Assembly (NCBI GenBank): GCA_963682055.1
Contig: OY821750.1
Location: 28,094,402-28,158,401, forward strand
Length of the DNA: 64,000 bases
Reading direction: 5' to 3'
Source of the DNA: Primula veris
Taxonomy: Eukaryota; Streptophyta; Magnoliopsida; Ericales; Primulaceae
Below are positions 48,951 to 60,763 of this stretch, piece after piece (positions within the stretch are counted from its first letter, which is position 1; every line of letters starts with the position of its first letter). The notes under the pieces are model-generated. The model saw only the letters and a program-made list of their open reading frames with translations. It was not told the DNA's origin and did not search any database. Made by a program: the position numbers and the translations under genes.

Positions 48951-50020
48951 TGTTGGCCCGTGTGGCTAAACCTTAAAGGGGGTGAATAAGGTTTTTAACG
49001 TTTTTCGCGGAATTAAAATTAATGGCAACTAACAACCCAACTATTCGCAATTCTAAACTTAAGCGTTTAATAAACGTTAATGAAATGCTAGAAGTTCTAA
49101 ACGAAAGTAATAAAATAAGCAATAATATAAGTTACGAAAAGTAAAGGTTAAGGAAAGAAATTGACACCGCGATTTATAGAGGTTCGGCAAAACGGCATAC
49201 GTCCTCTCCTCGGTACTACCGAGTATTTCACTAAAAATCTTCTTTCGGATATTACAAATCCTATCGAGCTAATCAACTGATTAAGCTCCCCCTCACTCTA
49301 TGAGTATCCCGAATGAAAAGACCTAGAGATTTTAAGCAACACTCGCTTACAAAGCCTTTACCCGATCACTCGCTCACAAATGAGTTTATAAATCACTCTT
49401 TACAATTTTGTTACAACAATATAATTACACTCACTATTTTATTGCTTCTAAATAAGGTAATTGGTGAATTGTTGATGTTGTTTGAACTTGAATCGTTTTT
49501 TAGGGTTTTGATTGAGAGAGGTTGGAGGATGATGAATGGTTATCAATCTTTTTGTTTGGAGAGTGATTGGGGTGGTTTATATGGCCAGCAAAATCTGTTT
49601 TTTGTATTATGACCGTTGATAGTAGTTGAGGGCTTTTATCCATTAGTTTTAAGCCATTTCCCAGAATAAGCTGAAAAGCTGTTTTTGAAATCTGGTAAAA
49701 AACGATCGGTCGTTTTTCCAGTCGACCGGTCCTTTTTGAAATCTGCAGAAAACGATCGGTCGTTTTCTACAGTCGACCGGTCGTTTTTCAGACGACCTCA
49801 CTTGAAGAATTTTGACCAAAAACTATCGGTCGTTTTGGCCATTTCGATCGGTCGTTTTTCACTGGCAGTTTCTCGGTTTTCTCGTTAAACTTCGAATGCT
49901 TGTAGCTTCTTCGTTTTAGGTTCGTTTCTGGTTCCGCTTGGACCGTTGGCTTCGTATTTGATTTCTCTATCTTTCTGACTTTCTAAAATTTACATTTTCT
50001 ACTTTTGGAAAAGACAAACA
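48951..50020. mobile_element. Probable solo LTR or LTR-like insertion, 1,070 bp
   Basis: The segment starts TGTTGGCCCG and ends GACAAACA, and is flanked by TTATATT on both sides (48944-48950 and 50021-50027). The match extends leftward to ACATTATATT, so the exact right boundary is ambiguous, and a 7-bp repeat is longer than the usual 5-bp LTR target duplication. The GACACCGCGATTTATAGAGG and TTCGGCAAAACGGCATACGTCC type of sequence near 49160-49205 is of a kind seen in plant LTRs. It contains repeated CGATCGGTCGTTTT words but no coding domain. Confidence 0.45.
49698..49860. repeat. Array of CGGTCGTTTT and GTCGACCGG palindromic words
   Basis: ATCGGTCGTTTT occurs four times (about 49704, 49755, 49829 and 49848) and GTCGACCGGTC twice (about 49723 and 49774) in 160 bp. 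The two halves 49698-49740 and 49750-49792 look like a duplicated unit of about 51 bp. Confidence 0.8.
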
Positions 50021-50956
50021 TTATATTATCTAAATAGAGAAATCGTAAAATCATTAAAAAATAATCAAACTTATAATCAAAATCAATTATTGAACCCCAT
50101 AATTCAACAATATTACTAAATATACTACTTTTTGTACTCTTTATTTTTAACATTGATATTAATATATGTATCAAATCTTACGAGACTTGAGAATTCATGA
50201 TTTTAAAAATTAAATATGTTTTTATGTACCGATGAAGATGATGCTTCCTTCTTTTTATTGTGAGATAATATATGAATCTAATTAGCTACCTTAGTATCAA
50301 ATAAAATTCGTGTCTCCGATTCTAGCCACCCCTAGTGTCTCTATGATTCCGCTGAAGAAAAAAAGAGGTGGGTGTGTCACACAAAATCAAGCTAATCAGT
50401 CACAATATATATTTATTTTCTCATCCACAACTAGTTCTTAGATTAATTCTTGTTTGGGCGAAATTAATATAGTTAATTATTGCATTAATAAAACTATTAC
50501 TCCATTTGATGAAACGCATTTGTATCATTAAAATAAAGAACGGAAATACTTAAATAGTACCAGAAATTGGAAATTTTCAAACAGATCATATTTTATGCTG
50601 CTGAACAAGTGATCAGGCATTATAATCTGGGTATTTGATTTTCTGAGAAGTAAATTTGGTTGCATACTTAAAAACTAGCAACTTTCATTGTCCTTTTTCT
50701 GGATGAAACTGCAGCCAACGTACTTTAAAAAGGTCGACCTAGGCAAAATGTTTAGCACTCTCATCACCCTAAATATCTTTCGGAAAAAATTCATTTCTCC
50801 GTCACCTGTCGTTCGTTTATACCTGATCTAAAGAGTTGATATGGACGGGTACTGGCACTCCTAATTAGTTTCATGATATGATTAAATTTCCTTTAAGATC
50901 CACTTCATATTCTAGGTTTTTTTTTTATATATAATTGGTGAGGAAAACCCCACAAT

Positions 50957-51257
50957 TTTATTGATTTAATAGATGGAAAATAAAAACGTGGATGAAAAAA
51001 CCCCCCACAAAACAAAAGTAAAGTTGCTCCGAACGGGAATACGTATGCTAAGAAAAGACAATATTCTAGGTTACTTACTCATGTAGAAGTTAATGAAAAA
51101 AATAATTTTTTTTATTGATTTAATAGATGGAAAATAAAAACGTGGATGAAAAGACCCCACAAAACAAAAGTAAAGTTGCTCCCAACGGAAATAAGTACGC
51201 TAAGAAAAGACAATATTCTAGGTTACTTACTCATGTAGAAGTTAATGAAAAAAATTA
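50957..51257. repeat. Tandem duplication, ~154-bp unit, two copies
   Basis: TTTATTGATTTAATAGATGG at 50957 recurs at 51111. Both units continue through AAAACGTGGATGAAAA and AGGTTACTTACTCATGTAGA with a few substitutions and small gaps. Confidence 0.9.
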
Positions 51258-51805
51258 AAAATAAAATATTGTTTATGTATATATAATATTTATAGAACAA
51301 TCACAAGAAAATGTAACGAAAGAGTAAACATCATTTTCACCATTGGCATAAAGTTTTACATGCTAAGAAAAGAGAAAAAAAAAAAGTCTTGATTTCGATA
51401 GGGATTTGGCACTAACTCCTTGCACGTACTACATATAATTGTATCCCATTCTAGAAGGTCTACTCGAACCAATTATATGTAGTACCAGTTTTAATCTCTA
51501 ATCAAATAAATCGTGTGTACATGTACTACGTACTATTTTAAAAAAAAAAAAATTGTTCATTTCATTAACCTTTTGTACAAGTGTGTTCCTGTGTACTACT
51601 TTTAGTTGTCTTCTTGGTAGGATGATCAATCAAGCTTCACTAGAATTGACTTTCTTAGTCATTTCAAAAACCAACTTGTGGTTTGCACTTTTACTTCTTA
51701 TAAGACCAATAAAGTCATAGATAGTCTACATTAACGCTATAGAGTCAGGCTGACTCAATCAGATTGAATATCATACAGTCTTTTATGTAATTTTTATAAT
51801 TCTTT

Positions 51806-52140
51806 TGACACCCAACCAAAACAAAAATAAAACTCCAAATATAATATTTATGAAACCCTAGTTGAGACTACACTAAATTTAAATATTAATTAAAAATATT
51901 TAAAATTTTAACGATTTTAGTATATTTTATTTGACTATTCAACAAAATAAAACCTCAAATATAATACGTATGAAACCCTATTTGAGACTACCCTAAACTT
52001 AAATATTAATTAAAAATATTTAAAATTTTAATGATTTTAATTTATTTTATTTGACGATTGAACAAAATAAAAATTCAAATATAATATTATAGAACCCTAT
52101 TTGAGATTATCCTAAACTTAAATATTAATTAAAATATTAA
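51806..52140. repeat. Tandem repeat, 120-bp unit, about 2.8 copies
   Basis: Each unit carries AACAAAATAAAA-CTCAAAT, ATGAAACCCTATTTGAGACT and ACTTAAATATTAATTAAAAA. The period is 120 bp for the first two intervals. Confidence 0.9.
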
Positions 52141-54743
52141 ATATATGGCCGAATAGCAGACTCTTAAATTTTAGGGTGAAAATGAAATTGTGAATTTACA
52201 TTAATGACTAGTATGTTAAGAGTCTGGTTGGATCTATCTGACTCATTAACATTATTCATAATTCACTACACAGTACCATACTTCCATGAACGAAGGAGTT
52301 ATATATCGATCCTACATCGTGTATACAAAATTTAAGCCTTTAATAATTTTGGACTATTTCAAAATGAATAATTTAAGCCAATACAGTACTGTAACTGAAA
52401 TTATTTCGACGTAAAAACTATCCTCGATTAGCTATTGCCTACTGGAATCCCCTCTGCTAAATCTAAAATCAAAACTTTTGAGAGAACTAAACTTAACTGT
52501 GACTAGGCAACTAATTTATCACATAATAGTAATTATGAAGAATTCTTAAAATAAACCTCGAATTAATTTCATCAAATTTTCAATCAATAAAATAATTAAG
52601 TTGGTAAATACACATACATGGGCAAGCTATAATTTCAAGTACCAAACCGAAAAATCCACTCTTCGAAACGTACTTTCGTACAATATATCCTATGTAGGTT
52701 AGTAGATTGGAAATATATCAGATTTTGACAAGCAGGGCACAAAATCGAGTGAAACGCTTATAACACTTCCCATAATATTTCTATTTTTGAATTTTTACCA
52801 TATACTAAAATTTACGCACTATGCTAAGCAAAAAAGCTAGTTTGCTACCCCGTATAATGATTTCGGTTCCGCCAATGGAAGCAAGTCATTAGTTATTAAT
52901 ATTATTTAGTTTAGCTAAGTGCAACAAGAGTTTAATAAAGCGGCTTGCAAATCGCAAATCTCACGTACGCTCCTTTTTCTATATTGTAATTAACTTTCTA
53001 AGCACTGTTATGGCATTAGATTCGTTCCTAAATTGACAAGTAGATGGTATTATATTAATGTGGCATTCCCTTGGCATATTAATAAACTTAAACTCTTTTA
53101 TATAATTTGGGTAAATTATTAAACAAAACTAAGATGTCTCAAACTCTATTTCGTTTAGGTAATAAAGTATCATACTTTCTTCAGATATATATTGTCAATT
53201 TTAATCAAATGATTGTCTTTTAAAAATAAATATATGTAAAGTGTTTATTACACTTTTTCCTTTCCTGGTCCCTCTTATTTGGTTGTTTTTCCAGGAAGGT
53301 TTTTGTATTTCCGTTATGTTGAATTTTGAACTACTAATTGTGCTTTGTGGGAGTTAATTTTCCCCACTTTATATTTTTCCTAAAACTAAAACTTTAAAAA
53401 AATGGGATTTCTAAAGTTATATTTGGGCCTCTTGCTATTTGCTTATAACATGCATTGTTTTTTTGTTGTTACTAATGAATAGTGTTCACTTACTTCAATG
53501 CATGTTAGCACAAAAAATTAATTACAGTAGATGCTTTATGTTAATATGTATCAATCAAGTGACAAAGCATGTCAACATTACTCTTTTCACTTTTTACACG
53601 TATTGTATTCCATCAATAAGTATAGTATGTACAGATGTTTACTAGGACTATATTGTTTTCGAAAAGATTTGTAGTATGACACATTGACAATATTATTTCT
53701 CTCTTTGTGCGAATTATAAAATGAGTTGGTGGGTAGGCAGGGCTGTAATTACTACACTTAAGAATAAACAACTAAATTGCAGTACAATCATAGGAACAGA
53801 ATCGTAAGCATTTACCTTGACTAGGAATATTTAGCATTCAAATAATAATTACTATATGATGCATGATTACCTATGTGTAGTAGTTAAGAGTGTAAAGTCA
53901 TGGATAGTATATTCAATTTGGCATTGCCGTATTGGAAATTGTTAACCATAAAAGTCAAAAAAAACCTTGTATGATTATCATTGAGCTTCTTGTTCAGACT
54001 TTTTTTTTTTTTTTTTTTTTAGTATATCCATCCGATATTTGTAGACCACGCATTGTAAGCTCCTACTGCATCCGGATTTAATACAATATTGTTATAGTTA
54101 TGATAAAGTAAATGTCGCTAAATTTACTAACAGTTTAGCAACATAATCTGCTGGTGTTCTATTGTTGTATTGTTACTAAATTTATCGACACTCATTTTAG
54201 CAACACGCTTTCTTATTATATCCTGACATTTTGAGATATTGATTTCAGCAGGCTACGTAAAACTATAAGGGTCGGTTTAAAGCTCTTCCTAATGAGAGTA
54301 TTGATTACAACAACATTCCCAAGACTCAAATCCGAAAACCTGGTTAGCTAGCTCAACTCCTTTGCCAGTTCAGTTACGTGTCGTCGTACGTACCTAGCTA
54401 ATTCATTCGTTGTTTCACCGATTACTTTACACTTTTAAGTTTTAATACTGCTATAGAACATGGTTAATCTCCTCAAACTAGATAAGTATTTAATGGTATG
54501 AGTAATTTTCAAAAAATTATGAAACTTCTCTAAGCTCATTTAGTGTTTTAGATATAATGAGGTAACTGTATTTATGTATAGTTAGAAAAACTTGAGAACC
54601 TTTGGTAAGAAAAGAAATGTCCCATAAGTTATAAAATTTCGTTCTTAAAAGCTGCAATAAATTCTACTTCAAACGACATTAACTTGTATTTTGGAACATG
54701 GATATGTGTTCTTGGTCCATTGCATTTTACAAGCGATTGGTTT

Positions 54744-54815
54744 CACTATAAGAAAAATCTCAGATACCAACAGTTTACTTTTTAAAACTGTTGGTATCTG
54801 AACTTTTTTCTGATA
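54744..54815 (+). mobile_element. CACTA-like end with a 16-bp perfect hairpin
   Basis: CACTATAAGAAAAATCT is followed at once by a perfect hairpin, CAGATACCAACAGTTT (54761-54776) and AAACTGTTGGTATCTG (54785-54800), with an 8-nt loop. I do not find the matching other end, so this is a fragment. Confidence 0.45.
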
Positions 54816-55075
54816 AAAAGCCTACGCATTTTAAAATGTCGATTTATCTTTGGTGCTTTAGCTATTGTCTCAACTTGCCTTAGGTAAAGAGATGATTGAA
54901 GAATGTTAATCCTTAAATAGTCTTTTAATTGTACACGGATACCTAGCTCAAAAATAATTAATTAGCTAGATTCAACTCCAAACGGCCAATTATTTGTAGC
55001 CTAAGTAGTAGCTAGTATAATAATTTGTATAAAGTCAATGGGTTAATTGAAGTGTCTGAAAAAGTTTTAACAGTA

Positions 55076-55820
55076 GGTCTGTTTGTTTCATGGTAAAATG
55101 TTTACTAGAGGAAAATATTTACTTATGGAAAAATTTCAATGGAAAAATTTCAGTGAAAACTTTTGTTTGTTTTTCGCTTACGTGCGTTTTAACGCTTTGA
55201 CAAGATATATAAATAAATTAATATATATGTTTCGTACTCTAAACATAATATTGTAACATGAACAACATCAAAAATTAATCAAATGGCAAAACTAAATAAG
55301 TTTGCGAAGTTTAAAAACATTAATGATTAAAAATCACAATTATTTTGACGGAAAAAAATTATTCATTTGATTTAAAAAACCAAAACTTCTCCTTTTCTAA
55401 CAACAATCACTTTTTCAATCACTTTTTTTTTCTCTGTTTTTTCTTTGCGATAAATCCCATTATTTTTTTTTTCATTTTTGTTTATTTAGTCAAACAAGTA
55501 TATATCTATATACTGTATTACAACGATGAAATATAAAAAATGTTTCCACAGGATATGGCAGTTTTGTTTCTAGTGGAATAGTTTTATGGTATGAAATATA
55601 TTATATATGGAAGTGTCAATGTACAAATTATTCTATTATGAAAGGGGCAGTAAGATTGTAAATGTTTCCTCCATTTCTTTCATATATTTCCCCCTCTTTT
55701 TCTTGATTTAGGGGGCAAATATTTTTCTAACTTTTTACATTGACGGCCAACCAATCACTTGTAATATTTAATTTACCCTTAAAGATTTGTTTATCCTATT
55801 TTACATTAAACAAACAGGGT
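55076..55820. mobile_element. hAT-like non-autonomous element with ~24-bp inverted ends
   Basis: The left end GTCTGTTTGTTTCATGGTAA and the right end, inverted, CCCTGTTTGTTTAATGTAAA, agree at most positions. The 745-bp interior is AT-rich and non-coding. An 8-bp target duplication is not convincing. Confidence 0.45.
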
Positions 55821-56529
55821 CTACGTATTTTAATATTGCATGAGCAGCCTCTCATGTAGTTATCAATATGGCAATATTAAATGGAAATTTATTTTTTTTG
55901 CCAAAATAATAATTAATTTTTCACCTTGATGTAACAAAGATGAAAAATACCATATGTTTCCCTCTTGTTTTCTTGGACCAAGTTTTATTTATTTATTTGA
56001 TCTGCTTCATCTAAAGAGCTAACACAATGATGTTTATAATTATTTCTGAAACCCATTCTAATGAAAAAAAATTGTTGTCGAAAACATCTTTTGGTAGGCT
56101 GCACAAAAACTAGCTATTTCACTATACAAGAAATAAAAAAACATAACAATGGTGATTTAACAACAAATCTATTAGATCAATCAAATCTATGTTATTTCCT
56201 AGACGTGTATTGATCATAGTTACAATATCTAATAGCTCAATCAAATCTATCTTTCTTTGTTCCTCTTTTGAAATTGAGGACCACTACTGATGAAATCAAT
56301 TGTAACTATATAAGAGCTGATGCCACTAATGAAAGCTACACTTAAACAAACATACAGTGAAATCAACACTTTTCATTATTAATTATTTCAATCGTAAGTT
56401 TCGATTTTTTTTATACAAAGTATTTTCCTTTCTAGAAACGACACTGACTAATATTTGAAGCATCCTTTTCATAAGAGGGACAATGAGAGAGGTTGCTTAA
56501 TTAATTTGCCTGGAATAGTTCATATGTCT

Positions 56530-56857
56530 AGGGTACTCTATCAGTAATTAACGATTTAGGTACTGAACTATCAACTTTAACAATTGAGGTATCGAACTAC
56601 GAAATTTGGTCAATTTAAATGACTAACAGCATAAATCGATGAGATTGCAGTCACTATATCTCACATTTGAGGATCTATTTTTGACGCATGTTGATAGAAT
56701 TGCACTTATCATGGTATGCAAGATAATGTGAGTGCAATTTCGTCATTTTGTTTGACGGTATGTTCTCAATTGTGACAAATTTCGTAATTTGGTACGTCAA
56801 TTGTTAAAATCGATAGTACAGTATCTAAAACGTTGATCACTGATAGTACAATACACT
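56530..56857. mobile_element. Long terminal-inverted-repeat (foldback) element, ~328 bp
   Basis: The first ~80 bp (through ACTATCAACTTTAACAATTG and CTACGAAATTTG) are mirrored by the last ~80 bp (CAAATTTCGTAATTTGG through CAATTGTTAAAATCGATAGT). The arms differ at scattered positions. A TA lies on each side. Superfamily is uncertain. Confidence 0.6.
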
Positions 56858-57480
56858 AAACATACTTTTTGCAAAGTTCAGCAGGAAAGAATTGATGTCA
56901 ACTGTTTTTTTACACAATGGATAGAAATAGCTCGATATTTCAAATGGGGGTTGATATTGATTAGGTGTAATCCTAAATGCTATTTCGTTCATAATTTGAA
57001 CTCCTAGTTGATGCCTTCATTACTTACGAGACTAAAAATATTGGAATACGTCTCAATAATGTGAAATATTTTTACTTGATTTAGTTGAAATTGTGCTAGT
57101 AGTTGGGAATTTACTATACCCTTGTTTCCTGATTGTTACCCTGGTCCCCTTCGTTGAATTACAAAAATAATCCACTTATATGATATATGATACATGTCAG
57201 CTATTAAAACTATCATTTAAATTTTTACAGCTTCAGAGGTTTATTAGACTTTTTTTCTGTTTAAGCCGAAGATTCTAATTTTAAGCTGTTTAATTTTTAG
57301 AAGATGTCTTAAAGTTATTGGAAAAATAGAAAGTAAATGAAAATAAATAAATAAGGCAGGCAGGCAATACTTTATTCCAATTTCCAACCACAAATGATAT
57401 AAGCAAAAAGTGAAGTATGGCGGCTGATATCATGCATTAACTGTCCTATTTGAATGATGAAAAATGGAAAGCAGAGTACA

Positions 57481-57604
57481 TGACTCTGAGTTAGGGTTAC
57501 TCTGTTTTTACAGTCATTGGATATTGCTACAGTTAAAATATGAAATGTACTACTGTAACAATATCCAATGACTGTGAAATCTGAATCACTCTGACTCAGA
57601 GTCA
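57481..57604. repeat. 124-nt hairpin with 53-bp arms
   Basis: Arm 57481-57533 pairs with 57552-57604 with about 10 non-identical positions, some of which could form G-U pairs, around an 18-nt loop. The outer 11 bases TGACTCTGAGT and an inner block CAGTCATTGGATATTG pair perfectly. It could be a small MITE or an inverted-repeat RNA precursor. Confidence 0.6.
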
Positions 57605-58948
57605 CCTACGCTGCTTCCTGAAAAATGTAAATGTAACTTCTGTCACTTCCTCGATACACATATGGGCTGACAAGGGTTTTGCTTATTCTTCGAAATTATT
57701 ATATATTTGTCCCTTTGAAATAAACGTTACTCATTCAAAAAATCATATTCAAATTAACATAAATCCTTTGGTACGTAACATGTACCATTTTAATATTTTC
57801 TGGTTTTGCTTTTTTTACTTCAAGTAAGTTTACCAAGTCTTGCTACTGGCACGAGAAAGGACAGAGAAAAAAAAGGTAGTAAAATGTACGATGAGCCATC
57901 AAAAATAGACTCACTAGATAAATGAACTATATTAGTATAAAATAGTTTGGATAAAGTTGTAGTTCATTCATTTTCAACACACAACTTTATCCAAAATTGA
58001 TCAATGTGTAGTCGGTGTGAGACGAATAAATTATAATTAACTCTAACAATCTTCCATTATCTTTTTTTTTTTGTCCTTGGCTTCTCCCCGAGCAATCAAC
58101 AAACCATTTTCACTTACCCAGGTTGATAAATATACCGAATCACAGTCAGATTGAGATGCACATTTATCTAACAGGTGTTTATGAAGAAAATTTGTTACAT
58201 ATAAACCGAGTCGAGATGTTAGTATGGTTGTTGAATAGACTGTCAGTGACTCAGTGCTTGATAGTATCAGACTATAGTTCTCAGAGACACTTCTTTAAGA
58301 ACTCGGAGCTCGTATAAAAACAGTTTCAGTGCTATATATATATTTGCCCTATTTCAAACTCCATCAAAATCTGCAAGGTCTGCAAGTATTCAGTTTAATA
58401 ATGACCAAAATCTTATGACTGGTCTCATTTTGGTATGTTCATGTTTCTGGAAAGTAACGAGTAACTCTTGTTCCTTTCTTTATATTTTGATTTATTTAAG
58501 ACTTGGTAGTATTATTATTAATCTTGTACCTTGTAATTTTCTAAGGAGAGAGCACTTGCTGATTGACTGAGAATAATTTTTCATGAAGGGTGATTAATAG
58601 AGAGAATGGACCAAGTAAAACACAATTTTCTAATAGATGCAAACACTTACAAACACTCAAATAAACGCGTTGCCAACATTTGAAGTAGCCCAAACAACAT
58701 ATCAATCAATACATGTATCTCACACTATGGATCTATCGGTGGATCATCTTCTTTCTTCAGATGTTCCGATAGTCATACCTTTATTTCAGTCAAATGCAAA
58801 ACATTTGAACTTAAATTATGTCTCACGAGTTCAAACCACATGGTACGAACGAGAAAGATGCACACCATCTTGACTTATACTTATTTATCAGGCAGTAATA
58901 ATAGAAATACTATTGCCATATTTATTATAAGTAGATTATACATGGTGT
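57605..58948. other. 3' flank of MLP copy A
   Basis: No independent gene is supported. From about 58400 rightward the sequence belongs to the duplicated MLP unit. Confidence 0.5.
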
Positions 58949-60138
58949 TTATTTCAGGTGATAAGTTTCAATGTCTTTGGTGACCTCAATAATGAAGTCC
59001 ATCAATGTAATCGGATCTTCCACATTTTCATTCAACTTCTCGTAGTTGAAGGTCCATGTCACCAAGTTATCATCCCCTGAGGTATCAACATGAAGACTGC
59101 TTACAAAAGATTTGTAAAGCTGCGAGAGATCTCCATCTATTACTTTGAATGTGACGAACTTTTTTTCCTCATCTATTGCGTCGATTACACTTTTGACAAC
59201 TTTCTCTTTTCCATCTCCACACCGGGAAGAAAACATCGTTATTTTTTTTGGATGATGAATCAAATCCAAACGGTTCTCATACTGTGATTCCTTTTACTCG
59301 ATTTTAGGAGATTCAAGATTTATTAGTGATATCGTAGAAGAAGCTGATGACACCATAATGATTTTATCCATTATTTCTAATGTTTTTATTTATTAATAAT
59401 GCTTACCAATATTTTTTGCACTTTTACAAGTGTTGGTGAACCTGAACATATTACGTTCCAAGGTGGATTTTTTCTTGAATTTATTGGGAGCGTTGTGTGT
59501 GCACCTAAAAATTAAGATGTTTTTTTTTTTGAACTTCTTCTGAAATTCTATGCAAGTAATACTAAATGAATATGATCTCCCCAAGAATAAACTCTTTCAG
59601 ATCTTGAAAATCTCATCGGTAGGAAGAGCTACAATATTTACTTATCAAGCCCACCTCTATCTGGGCGATTCTAACATTCAAGATGAAATAGCCAAATCAT
59701 TATAGATTACTGTTTTGAAACAAAACTGTTAAGATGTTCGGAACAGAAAGTTAAATCGAATGTTATCAGACTTTAAAATATCTAACATTCTAACTGTAAA
59801 TTAAATAATAAATTCGTTACTTTGCACGGAAATTACGCGTACCCATCAAGCAAAAGCCTTACTACTTGCTAGAGCAAAGTTAAAGGGCTGCAGCAAATGT
59901 ACAAAATACATAAGATAGAACTGAAAGTTCCAAATACAATTTTCTTTTTTGTATATAATCGGTTTACTTTCAGATCAAAAACTAAGATCCCTTAGAAGAA
60001 CTGGGATGGAATATAATCTGAGATCTGACATCTGAGTTCTGACATACTTATTTTTTAGTCGATTCACAGAAAAATACTTTCAGTTCCCAGTTATCAAGTG
60101 GTGACGGGTGAGTTAGAATTTGTACGGATCAGTTTAAA
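58400..60138. repeat. MLP tandem duplication, left copy
   Basis: From AAAATCTTATGACTG near 58406 to GGATCAGTTTAAATA near 60138 this matches 62100-64000 almost base for base, apart from small indels and one ~150-bp block present only in the right copy. The match reaches the right edge of the window, so the true right limit is unknown. Confidence 0.9.
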
Positions 60139-60662
60139 TAAGACAATTTTCCATATGTCATAAACCGGTTTAATACGAATCCACCTATTACGATACGGCA
60201 TAAGTCTTTTAATGGCCAGTTTGTATCAACTCTCGAGCAAATAAGCTGGATTTTACAGAGGCCTAGACAGCACTAGTTTCATCTAGCTTATAACTATTAG
60301 CTTATGCAGCCAGGAAAGCAAAACAAAACAAGGTCTTAATCATCTGTTTTAAGTTATTTTATAAGGTATACCATAAACGCCAAATCGCTAAAGGACATGA
60401 TTTTAGATTAGAACTCAACATTACAGATTCATTCATGGATAACATATATAATTATACATATAAATGTGCATATACCATGTGTGTAGTTCATGAATAAGAC
60501 AGAGCCAACAGTTCCCAGTTCACCTTCCTGCAAATCAATATTCTGTATGTTAGCAGGGGACATGGTCGATATGTCGTGTGGCCTGTCCCTAAATAACTCA
60601 TGAAAGACATCTCCATTGGACTTTAACTCCACTTGGCGCACCATTTGCCCGAACAGCGTCAT
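58949..60662 (-). CDS. MLP-like protein (Bet v 1 fold), copy A, 2 exons, 150 aa
   Basis: Major-latex-protein-like protein of the Bet v 1/START fold. These small cytosolic proteins bind hydrophobic ligands in a central cavity, and several respond to stress or pathogens; the ligand here is unknown. Exon 1 (60476-60662) encodes the N-terminus with QVELKSNGDVFHELFRDRP and ends in NYTH plus one base. Exon 2 (58949-59214) continues DGKEKVVK through the family core VTWTFNYEKLNENVEDP and ends in VTKDIETYHLK. The total of 150 aa fits the usual 150-152 and the single intron position is typical. The acceptor is GTGTGGAG, with an unfavourable G at -3, whereas copy B has TAG. A TATA box lies about 95 bp upstream. 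Confidence 0.93.
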
Positions 60663-60755
60663 TTCTTATAACAAGATATAAAAATATAAACTAGAAATAA
60701 ATAAGATGCTCAGTACAATATGAGAGTAGTGAAGATGTAAGTTTCGCTTTAGGCG

Positions 60756-60763
60756 TTTATATA
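60756..60763 (-). promoter_or_regulatory. TATA box of MLP copy A
   Basis: The minus strand reads CTATATAAACGCC, with TATATAAA at this position, 94 bp upstream of the ATG. This suits a leader of about 60 bases. Confidence 0.65.

Larger units (their letters stand above)
50028..54740. other. Gene-free AT-rich stretch with tandem repeats
   Basis: Apart from the two tandem arrays listed separately I see only AT-rich sequence with short, domain-less open frames. Confidence 0.5.

Noticed and set aside
49313..49888. Plus-strand frames of 99 and 67 codons inside the LTR-like insertion
   Set aside because: They have no domain and the second is simply the CGGTCGTTTT word array read as protein.
58637..58873. 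78-codon plus-strand frame repeated at 62332-62568 with one amino acid change
   Set aside because: The whole region is a near-identical recent duplication, so conservation says nothing about coding. It lies in the MLP 3' flank and resembles no family.
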